Shown here: positions 44,760 through 55,910 of the stretch, one piece after another
How the letters are laid out: every line of letters begins with the position of its first letter
How positions within the stretch are numbered: position 1 is the stretch's first letter
DNA from: Przewalskia tangutica
Taxonomy: Eukaryota; Streptophyta; Magnoliopsida; Solanales; Solanaceae
Assembly (NCBI GenBank): GCA_029844215.1
Contig: CM056723.1
Coordinates: forward strand, 1,696,980-1,760,979
Length of the DNA: 64,000 nucleotides
Direction: 5' to 3'
The notes under the pieces: generated by a model
The model's input: only the letters and a program-made list of their open reading frames with translations
What the model was told of the DNA's origin: nothing
The model's database searches: none
Position numbers and translations under genes: made by a program

Positions 44760-45648
44760 TCAACGCTTTCCAGTGATCCTCACTCGGATTTCGTGTAAAC
44801 TAGCCAATTTATTGACTGCATGAGCGATATCAGGTCGAGTGCAGTTTGTGATATACATCAGACTACCAATCACCTGCGTATATCGCTCCTGGCGTAAGGG
44901 TTCACCAAGATGTTTGTCAATTTTTTGACTTATATCCAATGGTGTCGATACCGGTGAACTGTCAAACATCCCAAATTTCTTCAGTACATCCTTGATGTAG
45001 TGAGATTGAGACAAGATCAGCCCATTAAATGTCTTAGAGATCTTGATCCCTAAGATGACATCTGCAATGTCCATATCTTTCATGTCAAAACACTGTTTTA
45101 ACATGTTCTTAGTCTCTAGGATTATCCCAGGACTGCTTCCAGTGATCAACAAGTCGTCTACATAAAGACATATCATGACGAAGGATTCGACATTCCCTTT
45201 CATGTAGGCACATTTGTCACCTCCATTAATGGCGAATTCTTTTGATAGTAGAGTACTATCAAATTTCTAGTGCCATTGTTTAGGAATGTTTCAGGCCGTA
45301 CAATGATTTAACAAGCCGACACACTTTTGTCTCTTGTCCTGGAACTACATACCCCTCGGGTTGGTCCATATATATTTCTTCTTCCAAATCACCATTTAGG
45401 AAGACTGTCTTAACATCCATTTGATGTATTTTAAGATCCCGCAAGGCGGTGATAGCTATGAACATACATATGAATGTCATTCTAGACACTGGAGCGTAGG
45501 TGTCGAAGTAATCAAGGCCCTCCTTTTGGCGATAGCCCTTGACTATCAACCTAGCCTTGTACTTGTCAATAGATTCATCTGACTTTAACTTCCGTTTAAG
45601 GATCCACTTACAACCCAAAGATTTATGTCCTGGGGGAAGTTCAGCCAA
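44760..45648 (-). pseudogene. Copia II copy 2 reverse transcriptase
   Basis: 45280-45648 has KARLIVKGYRQKEGLDYFDTYAPVSRMTFI and QMDVKTVFLNGDLEEEIYMDQPEG up to CRLVKSLYGLK. A shift follows. 44760-45203 has YVDDLLITGSSPGIILE with the catalytic YVDD intact, then TPLDISQKI and GSLMYITNCTRPDIAHAVN. Confidence 0.85.
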
Positions 45649-45772
45649 CTCCCAGGTGTGGTTATGCAGGATGGATTCTATCTCACTTTATAAAGCTTTC
45701 TTCCAGAGCAGTGCTTCTGGAGTTGACAATGCTTCGGCGATTATCTGTGGTTCATTCTGAACCAAATAAGCT

Positions 45773-47031
45773 TTAAAGTCTGGACGAGGGACTTGTCCTT
45801 TCGGGCCCTTTTGCTTCTCCTTGCTCCATATATGAATCTTCTAAGTCCTGAGAATCTGGATTACAGGATTCCGGATAATCAACCACTTTAGAATTCACTA
45901 GATCTGAACCGTTTGGATCTAGGTAGTCACCGACTCCTTGATCCTCAGGGATTTGATCATAACTTCGTTTGCGAGAGGTTATGTTGTTTTCCTTATATGG
46001 AAACGTGTCTTCAAAGAACCACGCATTCCTTGAATCCATGATCGTACCTTCATAAATGTCCGGTATATCCGACTTATGCACTATGAAATGATAAGCACTA
46101 CTGTTATTGGCATATCCGATGAATATACAATCCACAGTCTTAGGTCCAATCTTGACCTGCTTTGGCATAAGAACTTTTACCTTGTCCAGACAACCCCATA
46201 CCTTCAAATACTTGTAGGTAGGTTTCTTTCCTTTCCATAACTAGTATGGAGTCTTGTCATTACCTTTGTGTGAGACTCTATTAAGAATCTTATTTGCGGT
46301 AAGGACATCTTCTCCCCACATGTGTTGGGGAAGGCCTGAATTGATGAGTAAAACATTCATCATTTCCTTCAGTGTTCGGTTCTTGCGTTCAGCCACACCG
46401 TTTGATTGAGGTGAGTAAGAAGCCGTCGTTTGATGAACTATACCCAACTGGGTACAAAATTCTTCAAAAGGCGCTACATATTCTCCCCCTCTATCGCTAT
46501 GGATTATTTTAATCCTTCCGCTTAGTTGGTTCTCAACTTCTGCTTTGTAGCGTTTGAATCTTCAAAGGCTTCATCTTTACTTTTTAGTAAGTAAAGGTAA
46601 CAAAACCTTGTGTCATCATCTATGAAAGTCACAAAATACTTGCTCCCCCCTCTAGTTTGAGCAAACTTCAGATCACATATATCAGTGTGTATAAGTTCTA
46701 GATAAGCGATTTTCCTTTCGACGGATCTAAAAGGACTCTTGGAAAGTTTTGCATCTACGCACACCTCACACTTACGTTAAGGGTTTATGTCGATAGACGA
46801 CAATAATTCCAGCTTTACCAATCTTTGGATAGATTGATAGTTAACATGTCCTAATATATGATGCCATAAATTAGATGACTCAATCAAGTAAGTAGAAGGC
46901 GCAATTTTATTGATAGTTGAAACAGAAGGCATTACAGGTGCAGCATTAAACTTAAAGAGACCTTCACAGACGAAGCTCATTCCTACAAAAGTTCCATTTT
47001 TAGTGATTATAAACTTGTTAGCCTCTAACAC
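45773..47031 (-). pseudogene. Copia II copy 2 integrase (four frames)
   Basis: 46777-47031: GAG-pre-integrase with LWHHILGHVNYQSIQRL. 46522-46764: HTDICDLKFAQTRGG...FVTFIDDDTRFCYLYLL, the first catalytic Asp region. 46241-46447: SPQSNGVAERKNRTLKEMMNVLL with the catalytic Glu, and MWGEDVLTANKILNRV. 45773-46207: WGCLDKVKVLMPKQVKIGPKT and FIGYANNSSAYHFIV of the C-terminal part. Frameshifts separate each piece. Confidence 0.85.
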
Positions 47032-48531
47032 TAGCCTAAAACATCATTTACTAACAAAGGTCCAGAAATTAAATTTTTTCGAATTTCTGGGACATGCATC
47101 ACTTCCTTCATAATCAGCTCCTTTCTGGACGTCATCTTTAGGGTCACATTTCCTACCTTCAGCACCTCTGAAGAAGAATTGTTGCCCAAGAACAATTTCT
47201 TATCTGTGACTGGTATATATGTGTAGAAGACATCTTTATTGAAACAAATGTGACGGGTAGCACCCGTGTCTATCCACCATTTCACCGGATTCTCAACGAG
47301 GTTAGCTTCAAAAACCACCGCTGAGAACTCCTCGATCATATCGTCGATGAGCGTGTCTTCGATGATGTTAGCCTTGAATTTGCCTTTGGCCTTCTCTTTA
47401 TTCTCACGTTTGAGCCTGCGGCAGTCTTTGGCCATGTGACCAACTATACCACAGTGATTACAATTTCCCTTGAACTTTTCAGTTGTTTGGATCTTGCCTA
47501 TCTTCTGGAACTTCCGCTTTTTGCTTGAGTTCCCTTTGACTTCCGTCAGGTTTGCCTTAGCTTCAACGGGTTGTTTCCCCTTTTGCATGACCTTCTTATT
47601 GTCCTCCTGAATCTGGAGTTTGACAATAAGTTTGTCTAAGGCCATCTCCTTCGTTTTGAGTTTCAAATAGTTCATAAACTCAGTCCACGAGGGAGGTAGC
47701 TTCTCGATTAATGTCCAATCAAGAATTGATCGTTGGGCTTCAATCCTTTCAAATCCAGGTGATGTAGAATCATTTGAAATTCCTGGACGACACACTCTTG
47801 TTGTCCACCATTTGAAATTTCAGGAACTTCTTACTACCCGCATCTTGGGTATTGTATTTCTTCTGAAGTTTGTCCCATAACTACTTGGCAGTTTCAACGG
47901 TATAATATACCGTGTAGAGAGGATCAGACAAACTGTTTAGAATATAGTTCCTACACATGAAATCGCTATGTTTTCATGCTTCGCGAACCATCCTCATGTC
48001 GTCAGCGACATGGTTATCTTGGCCCCCTCCCGCCAAATCATTTGGATGAGGGTCCACGTCTTCCCCAACTAGTGGAGGGTCTTCGGTTAGGAAACGTGAC
48101 ATTCCTATAACCGTCAGGAAAAATAGCATATTTTGCTGTCATCACTTAAAGTGAGCACCCATGAACTTTTCAGGATGCTCATGGTGAAAACCAGCGGGTG
48201 TAGAGGCAGTGACACCCCCTTGAGTAGTTGCAAAGGCGTTGGGAACGCCTCTAACAGAAGCATAGACGTTCTGGACACCTTGGACAATAGCATTGGCACT
48301 ATAAGTGCCCGGAGCAGCAGTGAAGGCATTAGTTGTGTCAAAAACAGTGTTGACACTAGTTGTGGCAAAGCCAGTAATTTGGAAGACATTGGGAATGCCT
48401 GGATTAGTTGGGTTGTAAGCAATGTCATCGCCTTGAGTGGCGGAAGTGAAGGCATTAGTATTACCTTGAGCATTGGGATTGCTTTGAGCAGTGTCGTTGT
48501 TCATAGCGTTGAATTGATCTTCAGCAGACAT
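47032..48531 (-). pseudogene. Copia II copy 2 gag and protease
   Basis: Start codon 48529-48531 (MSAEDQFNAMNNDTAQSN). The first 130 codons (to 48142) are rich in Asn, Thr and Ala and end GFHHEHPEKFMGAHFK. After shifts in 47795-48141, the frame 47031-47795 has a zinc knuckle CNHCGIVGHMAKDC with all four ligands and a protease motif WWIDTGATRHICF with D-T-G intact. Typical order for a copia gag-protease. Confidence 0.82.
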
Positions 48532-48566
48532 GTTGTTGTTGAAAGCATCGAATATTATCTTAAGCT

Positions 48567-49442
48567 TGTGGGAACTAATGTGTAAAACAAGAAAATTGGA
48601 ATGTAACAACAACAACAACTAAGTTAGAAATCTAGACTTTAACAAAATAATTGGCTTGTTGAGTCGACCGAATTCTCAATCTATCCTTAAGATAATATTG
48701 TCCCGTATATCCTTTCAACGGTGTAATGACAACTTATCTCTCAAGATAAAACAGCAATCAAACAAATGAGCAAAGAGAACGCAAGTGTTCGCTTAGGAAG
48801 AAAAATCTTTGAGTGTTTTGTGATTGCAAGAGAGGAAGACAATTTCACAGAATTGTTAAGTGTTAAATGTTTTTGCAAATGAGCCCAAGGCTCCATTTTA
48901 TAGTGTGAAGAAGATGATCTTCCACATAGCATAGTAATGGCCAATAAAAACCATATAATGCCTTGAATGTGGAGTAATAATTCAGTCAAATAATGGCTGA
49001 ATTCATGAGCCCTATAATGGATAATTAATGCTCCAAAGTCAGCCCAAAAAACAGTTTTCGTTCATCTTCCAACGGTCTGAAATGTCCGCAGCGCCGCGGC
49101 GCCGAAACGTCAGAGAGTCGGCGTCGTTGCCCTGCAGGCTGGCGCCGAAACTTCAGAGTTTCGGTCATCGGAGCGCCGCTACATTTTTTCAGACTCGTTT
49201 CATCTTTCACACTTTGCACACGTCTTTCTTTCATTTACCAACGTGAAACCATTGTTATTTGACCAATAACCATCTATTATTTTACGTCTCAAACAATTCG
49301 TATACGTACCAATATCTCTTCCATTTAAGGAAATTACGATCATTGACACTTTATGTGCAGGTGTGTGAAAATCATGTTTCCGACGTACGGGACCTCAGTT
49401 GTTCGAGTCATAATTTAATAGGATTAATTTTATTTCACGTTT
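48567..49442 (-). repeat. 5' LTR of copia II copy 2 (876 bp, end-truncated)
   Basis: TATA-like box at 48897-48902 (minus). The GC block at 49085-49185 contains GCGCCGCGGCGCC (49091-49103). Similarity to the other LTRs stops at TTTCACGTTT (49442). Confidence 0.84.
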
Positions 49443-50399
49443 GAATTTAGAAAATCTTGGTTAAAATGCTTAAGATTAGTAACTGAAAATATTATCACAA
49501 AATCGGATATTTTCCTACTTTCATGTACACTACAGGGGTAAAAAGATCACGCGAATACAGGCCCGATGAAATTGTCCTTGGCTTTCACATCCTATTGAGT
49601 TAAAAATCGGGTTTTTGGTCCAAGCCGTTTGTTAATAATATCTTGATAGCCCAAATATACAGGCCTAATAAATAGTCTTGGGACTTGAACTATATAAGTC
49701 GGTATCTCTAATGAAATAAACGAAATTTTTGCACTGATTGTTCTTCAAGCGCACTGACATTTAATTTTTGTACTTGTTGGCACAAATTTTATAGCATTTT
49801 TATCTTGAGAAACTGAGTTTTGTCATTGCTCGATATAAGTTTTGTAGGAATTAAGCTATGCGCGCATAAATTATATAGTATTTTTCATATTATATTGAGT
49901 GTTGAAAGTTGTCTTTTTCAACATAACTTGTGTGGATGTTATGATACATATGCCTAAATTAAATATAAACTTACCGAGCGAAATCTAATCTTATGTCTTT
50001 TTCTTATCATATTAAATTTTGAAATTTTACCTTGTCCAACATAACTTGTGGAGTGTAACGATACATATACTGAACCTAAACGCTAATTTTACCAAGCAAA
50101 ATCTAAGTTATGCTGCACCAAAATGTTGAAGTGCAAAAATTAAATACCACCCCGAATTCCGAAATAAGGACACTTGTGCGAATGACCCAATCTTGATAGC
50201 CCAAATATATAGGCCCAATTAAAATAGTTCTGGGCTTTATAACTTATATAAGTCAGTGCTTTATGAAATAAACCAAACCCGATCCCTAAAAGGATAAAAA
50301 CCCGGAACCCGAAAATAAATCAAACAATCACCACATTGCTATTTGCTCGAATTGGAACAAAAGGGATAGTTATCTCTCTAGGGATACTTTCCGAAAAAA
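49443..50399. other. Region upstream of the SLU7 pseudogene
   Basis: Non-coding. It holds two nested repeats: an 82-bp direct repeat (49641-49722 and 50191-50273) and, between its copies, a diverged tandem pair of period about 118 bp (49886-50107). Confidence 0.5.
49641..50273. repeat. Direct repeat 82 bp apart by 0.47 kb, with an inner tandem duplication
   Basis: TCTTGATAGCCCAAATATA...ATGAAATAAAC occurs at 49641-49722 and 50191-50273 with scattered differences. The inner pair shares ACATAACTTGTG, ATGATACATAT/ACGATACATAT and ACC(A/G)AGC(A/G)AAATCTAA at a 118-bp offset. Confidence 0.75.
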
Positions 50400-50414
50400 G
50401 GGGTGACTGCTTCC
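50400..50414 (+). pseudogene. Possible SLU7 first coding exon (start codon lost)
   Basis: GGGGTGACTGCTTCC would encode the short V-T-A-S lead expected before the VAFKS exon, but the position of the start codon reads GGG. The next bases are ATAATA, where a GT donor is expected. Very short, so tentative. Confidence 0.3.
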
Positions 50415-50425
50415 ATAATAAAATC

Positions 50426-50641
50426 TTAGGACTTATTTGGCCATGAAAATTATATATTTTTTTCACTTTATTTGAAAATGAGTGTTTGACGGTGAAAATT
50501 TCAAATACAACTTTTGTTTTTACTTTGGCTACTTTCAAACAATCAAATATTCTTTTAAAAAATTATAACCAAACACGACTCAAACTTCAAAAATTCCAAA
50601 TAAAGTGAATATTTTGTTTTCTATGATCAAAGGCCTACTTA
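50426..50641. mobile_element. Candidate PIF/Harbinger-type MITE in the first SLU7 intron (50429-50638)
   Basis: TTA flanks (50426-50428, 50639-50641). The left end GGACTTATTTGGCCATGAAAA and the right end in reverse complement GTAGGCCTTTGATCATAG share part of their sequence. The middle is AT-rich with TTCAAA/TTTGAA stretches in mirror positions. This end type recurs in Solanaceae introns. Confidence 0.5.
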
Positions 50642-51205
50642 AATTTATCTGATGCAATTATAATTTTGTGAAAATGCAGTGGCGTTTAAGTCTACTAGGG
50701 AGGACCACAGGAAACAGTTGGAATTAGAAGAGGCACGAAAGGCTGGTCTTGCTCCAGCAGAGTTGGAAAAGAAATTAATCCTCGGTATATATCTTCAGCT
50801 CCTTGGTATGTCAATGCGAGAGACCAGTATGTGTTTTCTCCTTGTTTATAGTTTTGGTCAATGTTGCTTTTCTTGATTGCTTACACGAAATCATGGTGGT
50901 GCAAAAATATATCAGGCTGACAAGTTGTGAAAAGTAAGTAAACTATTAGGTGCCTGGCTAAATTCAATTTTTGGTGTATTCTTTTTACTTGGGGAAGATT
51001 TAATATACTCATCTGATTCCAAAAAAAAGGCAAATAACTTTTTTGGATTCAAGAAATAACCAATCTTCTATTTACTTTGGTGATTTTTCGTCAATGTTGA
51101 AATAGTATTGCTTAATGTGCTATCTTTTACATTATGTCTGAATATAATGTGATTGGTACAGCTGTGGAGCAATGACCCTCGATGCCACGTAAATTAGGAG
51201 CTAAA

Positions 51206-51413
51206 TGTGTAAACGTGTATAGTTGTCATTATTGTATTCCTACCCATAATTAGAATATATTTCATATATTGTGTAAATATAATTATGGTAAGACTAGGAT
51301 TCCTCTTGTGATTAGGTTATAAAATTTCTATTATATAAGGGATGAATATTGTACACTATATATATTTGATATTAATGAGAAGACTCATCAAGGGAGATTA
51401 ATATCATCTTACA
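51206..51413 (+). repeat. 5' LTR of copia IV (208 bp)
   Basis: Ends ...CATCTTACA just before TGGTATCAAGAGC. Has CACTATATATATTTG near 51354, a possible TATA region. Confidence 0.9.
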
Positions 51414-51548
51414 TGGTATCAAGAGCCTAAAACAAAAATCCTAGAATTTTTGTTCTTGCAGCCGCCGCCCCCTCGGGCATCTCAGCCGCGCCGCATCCCC
51501 TCTCCTCCCTAAATTCTTGGTTTTTCTCTCCATTGCTCTCCTCTCTAA

Positions 51549-52940
51549 ATGGATACTCGGGATTCTTCCAATACTACTAACACTTCCACCTCCACAAATC
51601 CCACCACGACGTTGTCATCCTCTTTTCATCCATCCCTAACTGTTACAAACATCAAGAACTCTATTCTCATTCTTCTTGATCAAGAAAATGCATGCATTCT
51701 CATTGGTCAACTGTTTCGTAATCATGCATGTCTCTATAACGTGCTTGATCATATCGATGACACTATTCCGCGCCCTCCGGATGTTGATGATTATACTTGG
51801 CGTCGTCTAGACGCCGGCGTCAAACAGTGAATTTATGGTAGTATTTTTCAGGATCTTATTCTTACTATCATGAAAATCTGGCGCCACAGCCCTTGATTTA
51901 TGGAACCGCTTGGAGGAAATCTTTCAAGATAACAAGCACACTCGTGCGGTGTATTTGGAGGAACAATTTAACAATACACGTCTTGAAAATTTCTCCAACA
52001 TGATTGAGTACTGCAGACAGTTGAAACTATTGGCGGATCAACTCTCCAACGTCGACACGCCTGTCTCAGACACTAAAATGGTGTTGGAATTGATTGCAGG
52101 CCTTCTCAAAGGTGACTATGATACGTTAGCCACCATGATTCAATCAGCAGATCCGTTATCCAGTTTTAACAAAGCTCGCTCGCAGTTGTTTCTCGAAGAA
52201 ACTCGACGTGCTAAGCAGGATGAGCACCATCAGAAGGCGTTAGCTGTCAAAACGCGCCCACAAGATCCAATGCCGCCAGAAAACTCGCAACCGCAGCAGG
52301 GACGCGGCGGCAGAGGAGGTCGTGGTCGCGCAGCGGTCGCGACAGACCAAGCAGCCAGAACAACAGGGCCCGCAGACCGGCGCCTCGGCGCCGCCAATCA
52401 GACAAGATACGCCGGCCCGCAGCCTGCAATCAGCTTCTTCAACCAAGATTTCACCACGGGTTGTTGGGCCTCGCCCACTTCTGCAAGTCTAGTACCCGCA
52501 AGAAGTTACTTCACGCACGCCGCTTTCAACACTCGCCCAAAGATGACACTCCATCGAGTTAGGTCGAGCGATATGCAACAACCTGACAACAACTGGTACA
52601 TGGACTCCGGAGCCACTTCTCACCTCCTCATCCATTCTCTCTTAAAAATACCCTATATGCCACATGTAATTAAGAATCTAATCTCTATCCGCAAATTTAC
52701 TCGTAATAATTCAGTCTGTTGATTTTGACCCTTTTGGTTTCACTGTGAAGGATCTTCATACGGGGACACCTCTTACGAGATGCAATAGCACAGGGGATCT
52801 CTATCCATTCACTCACACCTCCGCTGCCAGATCTTGCTCCCGTCTCTCTAGCGGTCATTTCTTTTTCAACATGGCATAATAGGCTTGGTCATCCAGGAGC
52901 CCCAATCTTTAATTTTCTTAGAGGCAATAATTTTATTACT
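51549..52940 (+). pseudogene. Copia IV gag, protease and start of integrase
   Basis: 51549-51830: MDTRDSSNTTNTST..., then FHPSLTVTNIKNSILILLD. A stop follows at 51828. 51910-52722: LEEIFQDNKHTRAVYLEEQF, a LADQLSNVDTPVSDTKMVLELIAGL stretch, an RGGRGGRGR basic tail, then the protease NNWYMDSGATSHL with catalytic Asp present. Another shift leads into FDPFGFTVKDLHTG and LGHPGAPIFNFLRGNN (GAG-pre-integrase), where recognisable sequence stops at about 52940. Confidence 0.85.
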
Positions 52941-53299
52941 CTCTAGCGGCGCCAAAACTTTGTCAGTCCTCCAGCGCTGCGACCCTTGATCACGACGTCG
53001 CGACGCCTTTGACGGCGTCAACCCTTCCTTCTTATTATCCAACCAATCCCTCAGTCTCGGCTCTTCCCACTCAGCCGACACAGCCTCCCACTGTCCCCAC
53101 TGACCAAATGAAAACTCGTGCCAAACATGAAATCTTCAAACCCAAAGTCTAATTTAACTTGTCTGCTCAAACCATTTCTCCAATTCCCAAGAGCCCTAAA
53201 TTGGCTAAACAAGACCCTAATTGGAATGCGACTATGTATGAGGAATTCAATGCTTTAACTAAACAACACACATGAGATCTAGTACCTAGACATGAGGAG
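52941..53299 (+). pseudogene. Copia IV: integrase deletion junction and linker
   Basis: The whole integrase core is absent. 52945-53015 is a GC-rich stretch with GCGGCGCCAAAACTTTGTCAG and GACGTCGCGACGCC. From about 53080 the pol linker resumes (TKQHTXDLVPRHEEVN-like text leads into RT). Confidence 0.65.
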
Positions 53300-54720
53300 G
53301 TGAATGCGATCTGTTGCATGTGGCTATTTCGTCACAAATTCAGAGACAGTGGAGGTCTTGAGAGATATAAGGCACGACTTGTGGCTAATGACACAAATCA
53401 GCAAGAGGGCATTGATTGTGGTGAGACCTTCAGCCCGGTTGTCAAACCGGCTACCATTCACACAGTTTTGAACATTGCCATGGGAAAACACTGACCGATC
53501 CATCAGTTTGATGTGAAGAATGCATTTTTACATGGGGATCTGAGAGAAACAGTCTACATGCATTAGCCGTCTGGGTTCACCCATCCAGCAGTTCCTCACT
53601 ATGTGTGTTGTCTCCGTAAGTCACTATATGGCCTGAAACAAGCCCCCGTGCATGATATAATCGTTTTGTCAGGTATATCTTGCAGATTGAGTTTGTATGC
53701 AGCAAGAGTGATACATCACTCTTCATTTTTCATCGAGGTTATAGCACTTCTTACTTATTACTTTACGTGGATGATATTGTTCTTACTGCTTCCTTCGACG
53801 GATTGAATAATGAGATTATTGCCTTGCTTAAATCCGAATTTGTAATGACTGATTTGGGAAAGCTGAGTTATTTCTTGGGGATATCAGTGACCAGTGTCCG
53901 CCCATATGTTTCGTAAAGCGTAAGTACGCAGGAGATTATGTATCGTGGCTAAGATGATTTAATTGCAAAATTTCACCTACTCTAGTTGATTCAAAATCTA
54001 AGCTTAGTGTTATGGATGGTGCTCCAGTCTCCGATCCTACTCTGTATAGGAACCTTGCAGGTGCACTTCAGTATCTCACATTTACAAGACCAGACATTGC
54101 TTATCCGCTGGCGGTATGCCTATTTACGCACGCCTGCAGAGTCTCATTTCATCGCCTCTTGCCGTATCATCCGATACATTGGCGGCACACTTGATTATGG
54201 TTTGCACCTATACCCTCTGCACTGAAGCAAGTTGCTCTGTATACGGATGCAGATTGGCGGGTGTCCTGACACGCGACGCCCACCTCCGCTTTTGTGTTTT
54301 TTAGGGATAATCGATTTCTTGGTACGCGGCGACAGGCTACCCTATCTCATTTCAGTGCCGAGGCTGAGTACAGAGGCGTTGCAAATGTGGTAGCTGAGAT
54401 TTGTTGGCTCAAAAAATTACTGTTAGAATTTCAGTGTCCTTTGCGTCAGACATCTATTGTGTACTGTGATAACATCTCCGCCATCTATCTATCTCACAAT
54501 CCGGTTCAACATCAGCGGATCAAGCACATTGAGATAGATTTGCACTTCGTTCGTAAAAAAGTTGCGCTAGGCCATGTCAAAGTGTTACATGTTCCATCAT
54601 CCTATCAGTATGCCGATATTTTTACCAAAGGACTTCCCAGACAGTTATTTTTTGACTTCAGATCCAGTCTCAGCGTCCGGCCTCCTCCCGCTCCGACTGA
54701 GGGTGTGTGTAAACGTGTAT
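53300..54720 (+). pseudogene. Copia IV reverse transcriptase and RNase H
   Basis: 53300-53494: LERYKARLVANDTNQQEGIDCGETFSPVVKP, then stops at 53492 and 53564. 53603-53806: CCLRKSLYGLKQAP. 53680-53916: LFIFHRGYSTSYLLLYVDDIVLTASFDG with the catalytic YVDD intact. 54012-54194: LYRNLAGALQYLTFTRPDIAY. 54294-54722: RNase H with SAEAEYRGVANVVAE, VYCDNISAIYLSHNPV, KHIEIDLHFVRKKVA and ADIFTKGLPRQLF. The 54294-54722 frame is long and nearly intact. Confidence 0.87.
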
Positions 54721-54911
54721 AGTTGTCATTATTGTATCCCTATCCGTAATTAGAATATATTCTATATATTGTGTAAATATAATTATGGTAAGACTAGGAT
54801 TCCTCTTGTGATTAGGTTTAGGATTCCTATTGTATAAGAGATGAATGTTGTACACTATATATATTTGATATAAATGAGAAGACTCCTCAAGGATATTAAT
54901 ATCATCTTACA
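54706..54911 (+). repeat. 3' LTR of copia IV (206 bp)
   Basis: Matches 51206-51413 with several substitutions and small indels. Confidence 0.9.
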
Positions 54912-55200
54912 AAATGGACTAGAAAACATATTGCTCCTGATGAGAAGATTGAGCTGGATTATGATGGTAAAAGGGATAGTTGGAATGGTTATGATGCTGC
55001 CTGCTTCTTATGCTCATATCATTGAACGATATGAAGCAAGAAAGAAATACCTGAAAGATCAACAACTAAAGAAGTTGAAGAAAGAGGCGATAGTGAAGAT
55101 GATGATGCGTTGAAGGTAGATGAATGAAAGCAAGCAGATGGACTTTGCAAAAGTTGAGAAGCGTGTGAACCACTGGTGGTGGAAGCACGGGAACTGTTAG
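54912..55200 (+). pseudogene. SLU7 exon, part after the retroelement
   Basis: Reads KWTRKHIAPDEKIELDYDGK...WNGYD, then after a shift AYAHIIERYEARKKYLKDQQLKKL, then a GDSEDDDALKVDE stretch, then SKQMDFAKVEKRV and TTGGGSTGTV in further frames. A GT follows at 55201. At least three shifts in 290 bp. Confidence 0.85.
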
Positions 55201-55610
55201 GTCTGTCTTTCTTAATATCTTTTCATCTTTGATCCCTTCCTATCTCTTTATTTTTGGGCTCCTGTGGTTTTTCTTTTTTTGGTTTTGGGGGAGGGGTTGG
55301 CGGGTGGGGCAGGGAGGGGCAGCCATGAGGGGTTAAGTGAATGGTTTTGACTTTTACTATGTAGAGAGCACGTATAGATCTGATGCTACTTTATCAAGCT
55401 ACTGATGCATCTGCGTTGTCCAGGAATCTACGTATCCTGGAAGATACAGCAAAATATTTTCTTAATCTTGATGTCAATTCTGCACATTATGATCCCAAGA
55501 CCCGGTCCATGCGTGGGAAGCTGTAAGTGTACATTTGGTCCACCAAATAGTACTGGTTTTCATGGTTTATGTTTTTTGACTTGGTCATCCTTTAATGTTT
55601 CATCTTATAG

Positions 55611-55910
55611 GGTGATAACCAAAAGGGAGTTAGTGGTCAAGCATTGGAATTCAAACAGCTGAATATTCATGCGTGGGAAGCTTTTGATAAGGGTCATGAA
55701 GTTCATATGCAAGCAGCTCCTTCCCAAGCAGAACTGATGTACAAAAATTATAAGGTTAACAAGGAGAAATTGAAGTCACAAAAAAAGGAGAATATCATGG
55801 AGAAGTATGGTAATGCTGCTAGTGATGAAATACTCCCGAGAGAACTACTGTTGGGTCAGAGTGAGAGAGAAGTTGAATATGATTGTGCTGCTAGGATTGT
55901 GAAGGGCCAG
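55611..55910 (+). pseudogene. SLU7 central exon (open)
   Basis: The best-preserved exon: GDNQ..., then SGQALEFKQLNIHAWEAFDKG, QAAPSQAELMYKNYKV, IMEKYGNAASDE and ELLLGQSEREVEYD up to KGQ, with AG acceptor (55609-55610) and GTAATT donor at 55911. No stop in frame. Confidence 0.9.

Larger units (their letters stand above)
42763..49442 (-). mobile_element. Ty1/copia element II, copy 2
   Basis: LTRs at 42763-43588 and 48567-49442 enclose a full set of minus-strand domains: gag, protease, integrase, RT, RNase H. The right LTR lacks about 17 terminal bases of the ...AGTAAATTTCCAACA end, and flanks do not match (ATAAG on the left, GAATT on the right). Only about 35 bp separate the right LTR from the gag ATG (48529-48531), whereas copy 1 keeps at least 147 bp, so the primer site seems deleted. 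Many frameshifts. Confidence 0.86.
51206..54911 (+). mobile_element. Ty1/copia element IV inside a SLU7 exon
   Basis: LTRs at 51206-51413 and 54706-54911 (TGTGTAAACG...ATCTTACA). Primer site TGGTATCAAGAGC lies at 51414-51426 and polypurine tract CGACTGAGGGTG before the right LTR. The interior on + has gag, protease, a largely deleted integrase, RT and RNase H. SLU7 exon sequence runs GGAGCTAAA on the left and AAATGGACT on the right, so only AAA is shared and no full 5-bp duplication remains. The LTRs differ by roughly a dozen changes by eye. Related to element III in LTR size, primer site and protein sequence. Confidence 0.92.

Noticed and set aside
48133..48585. 150-aa + strand ORF
   Set aside because: Antisense shadow of the Asn/Thr-rich gag start of copia II copy 2.
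54116..54304. 62-aa + strand ORF
   Set aside because: Alternative frame of copia IV RT/RNase H.
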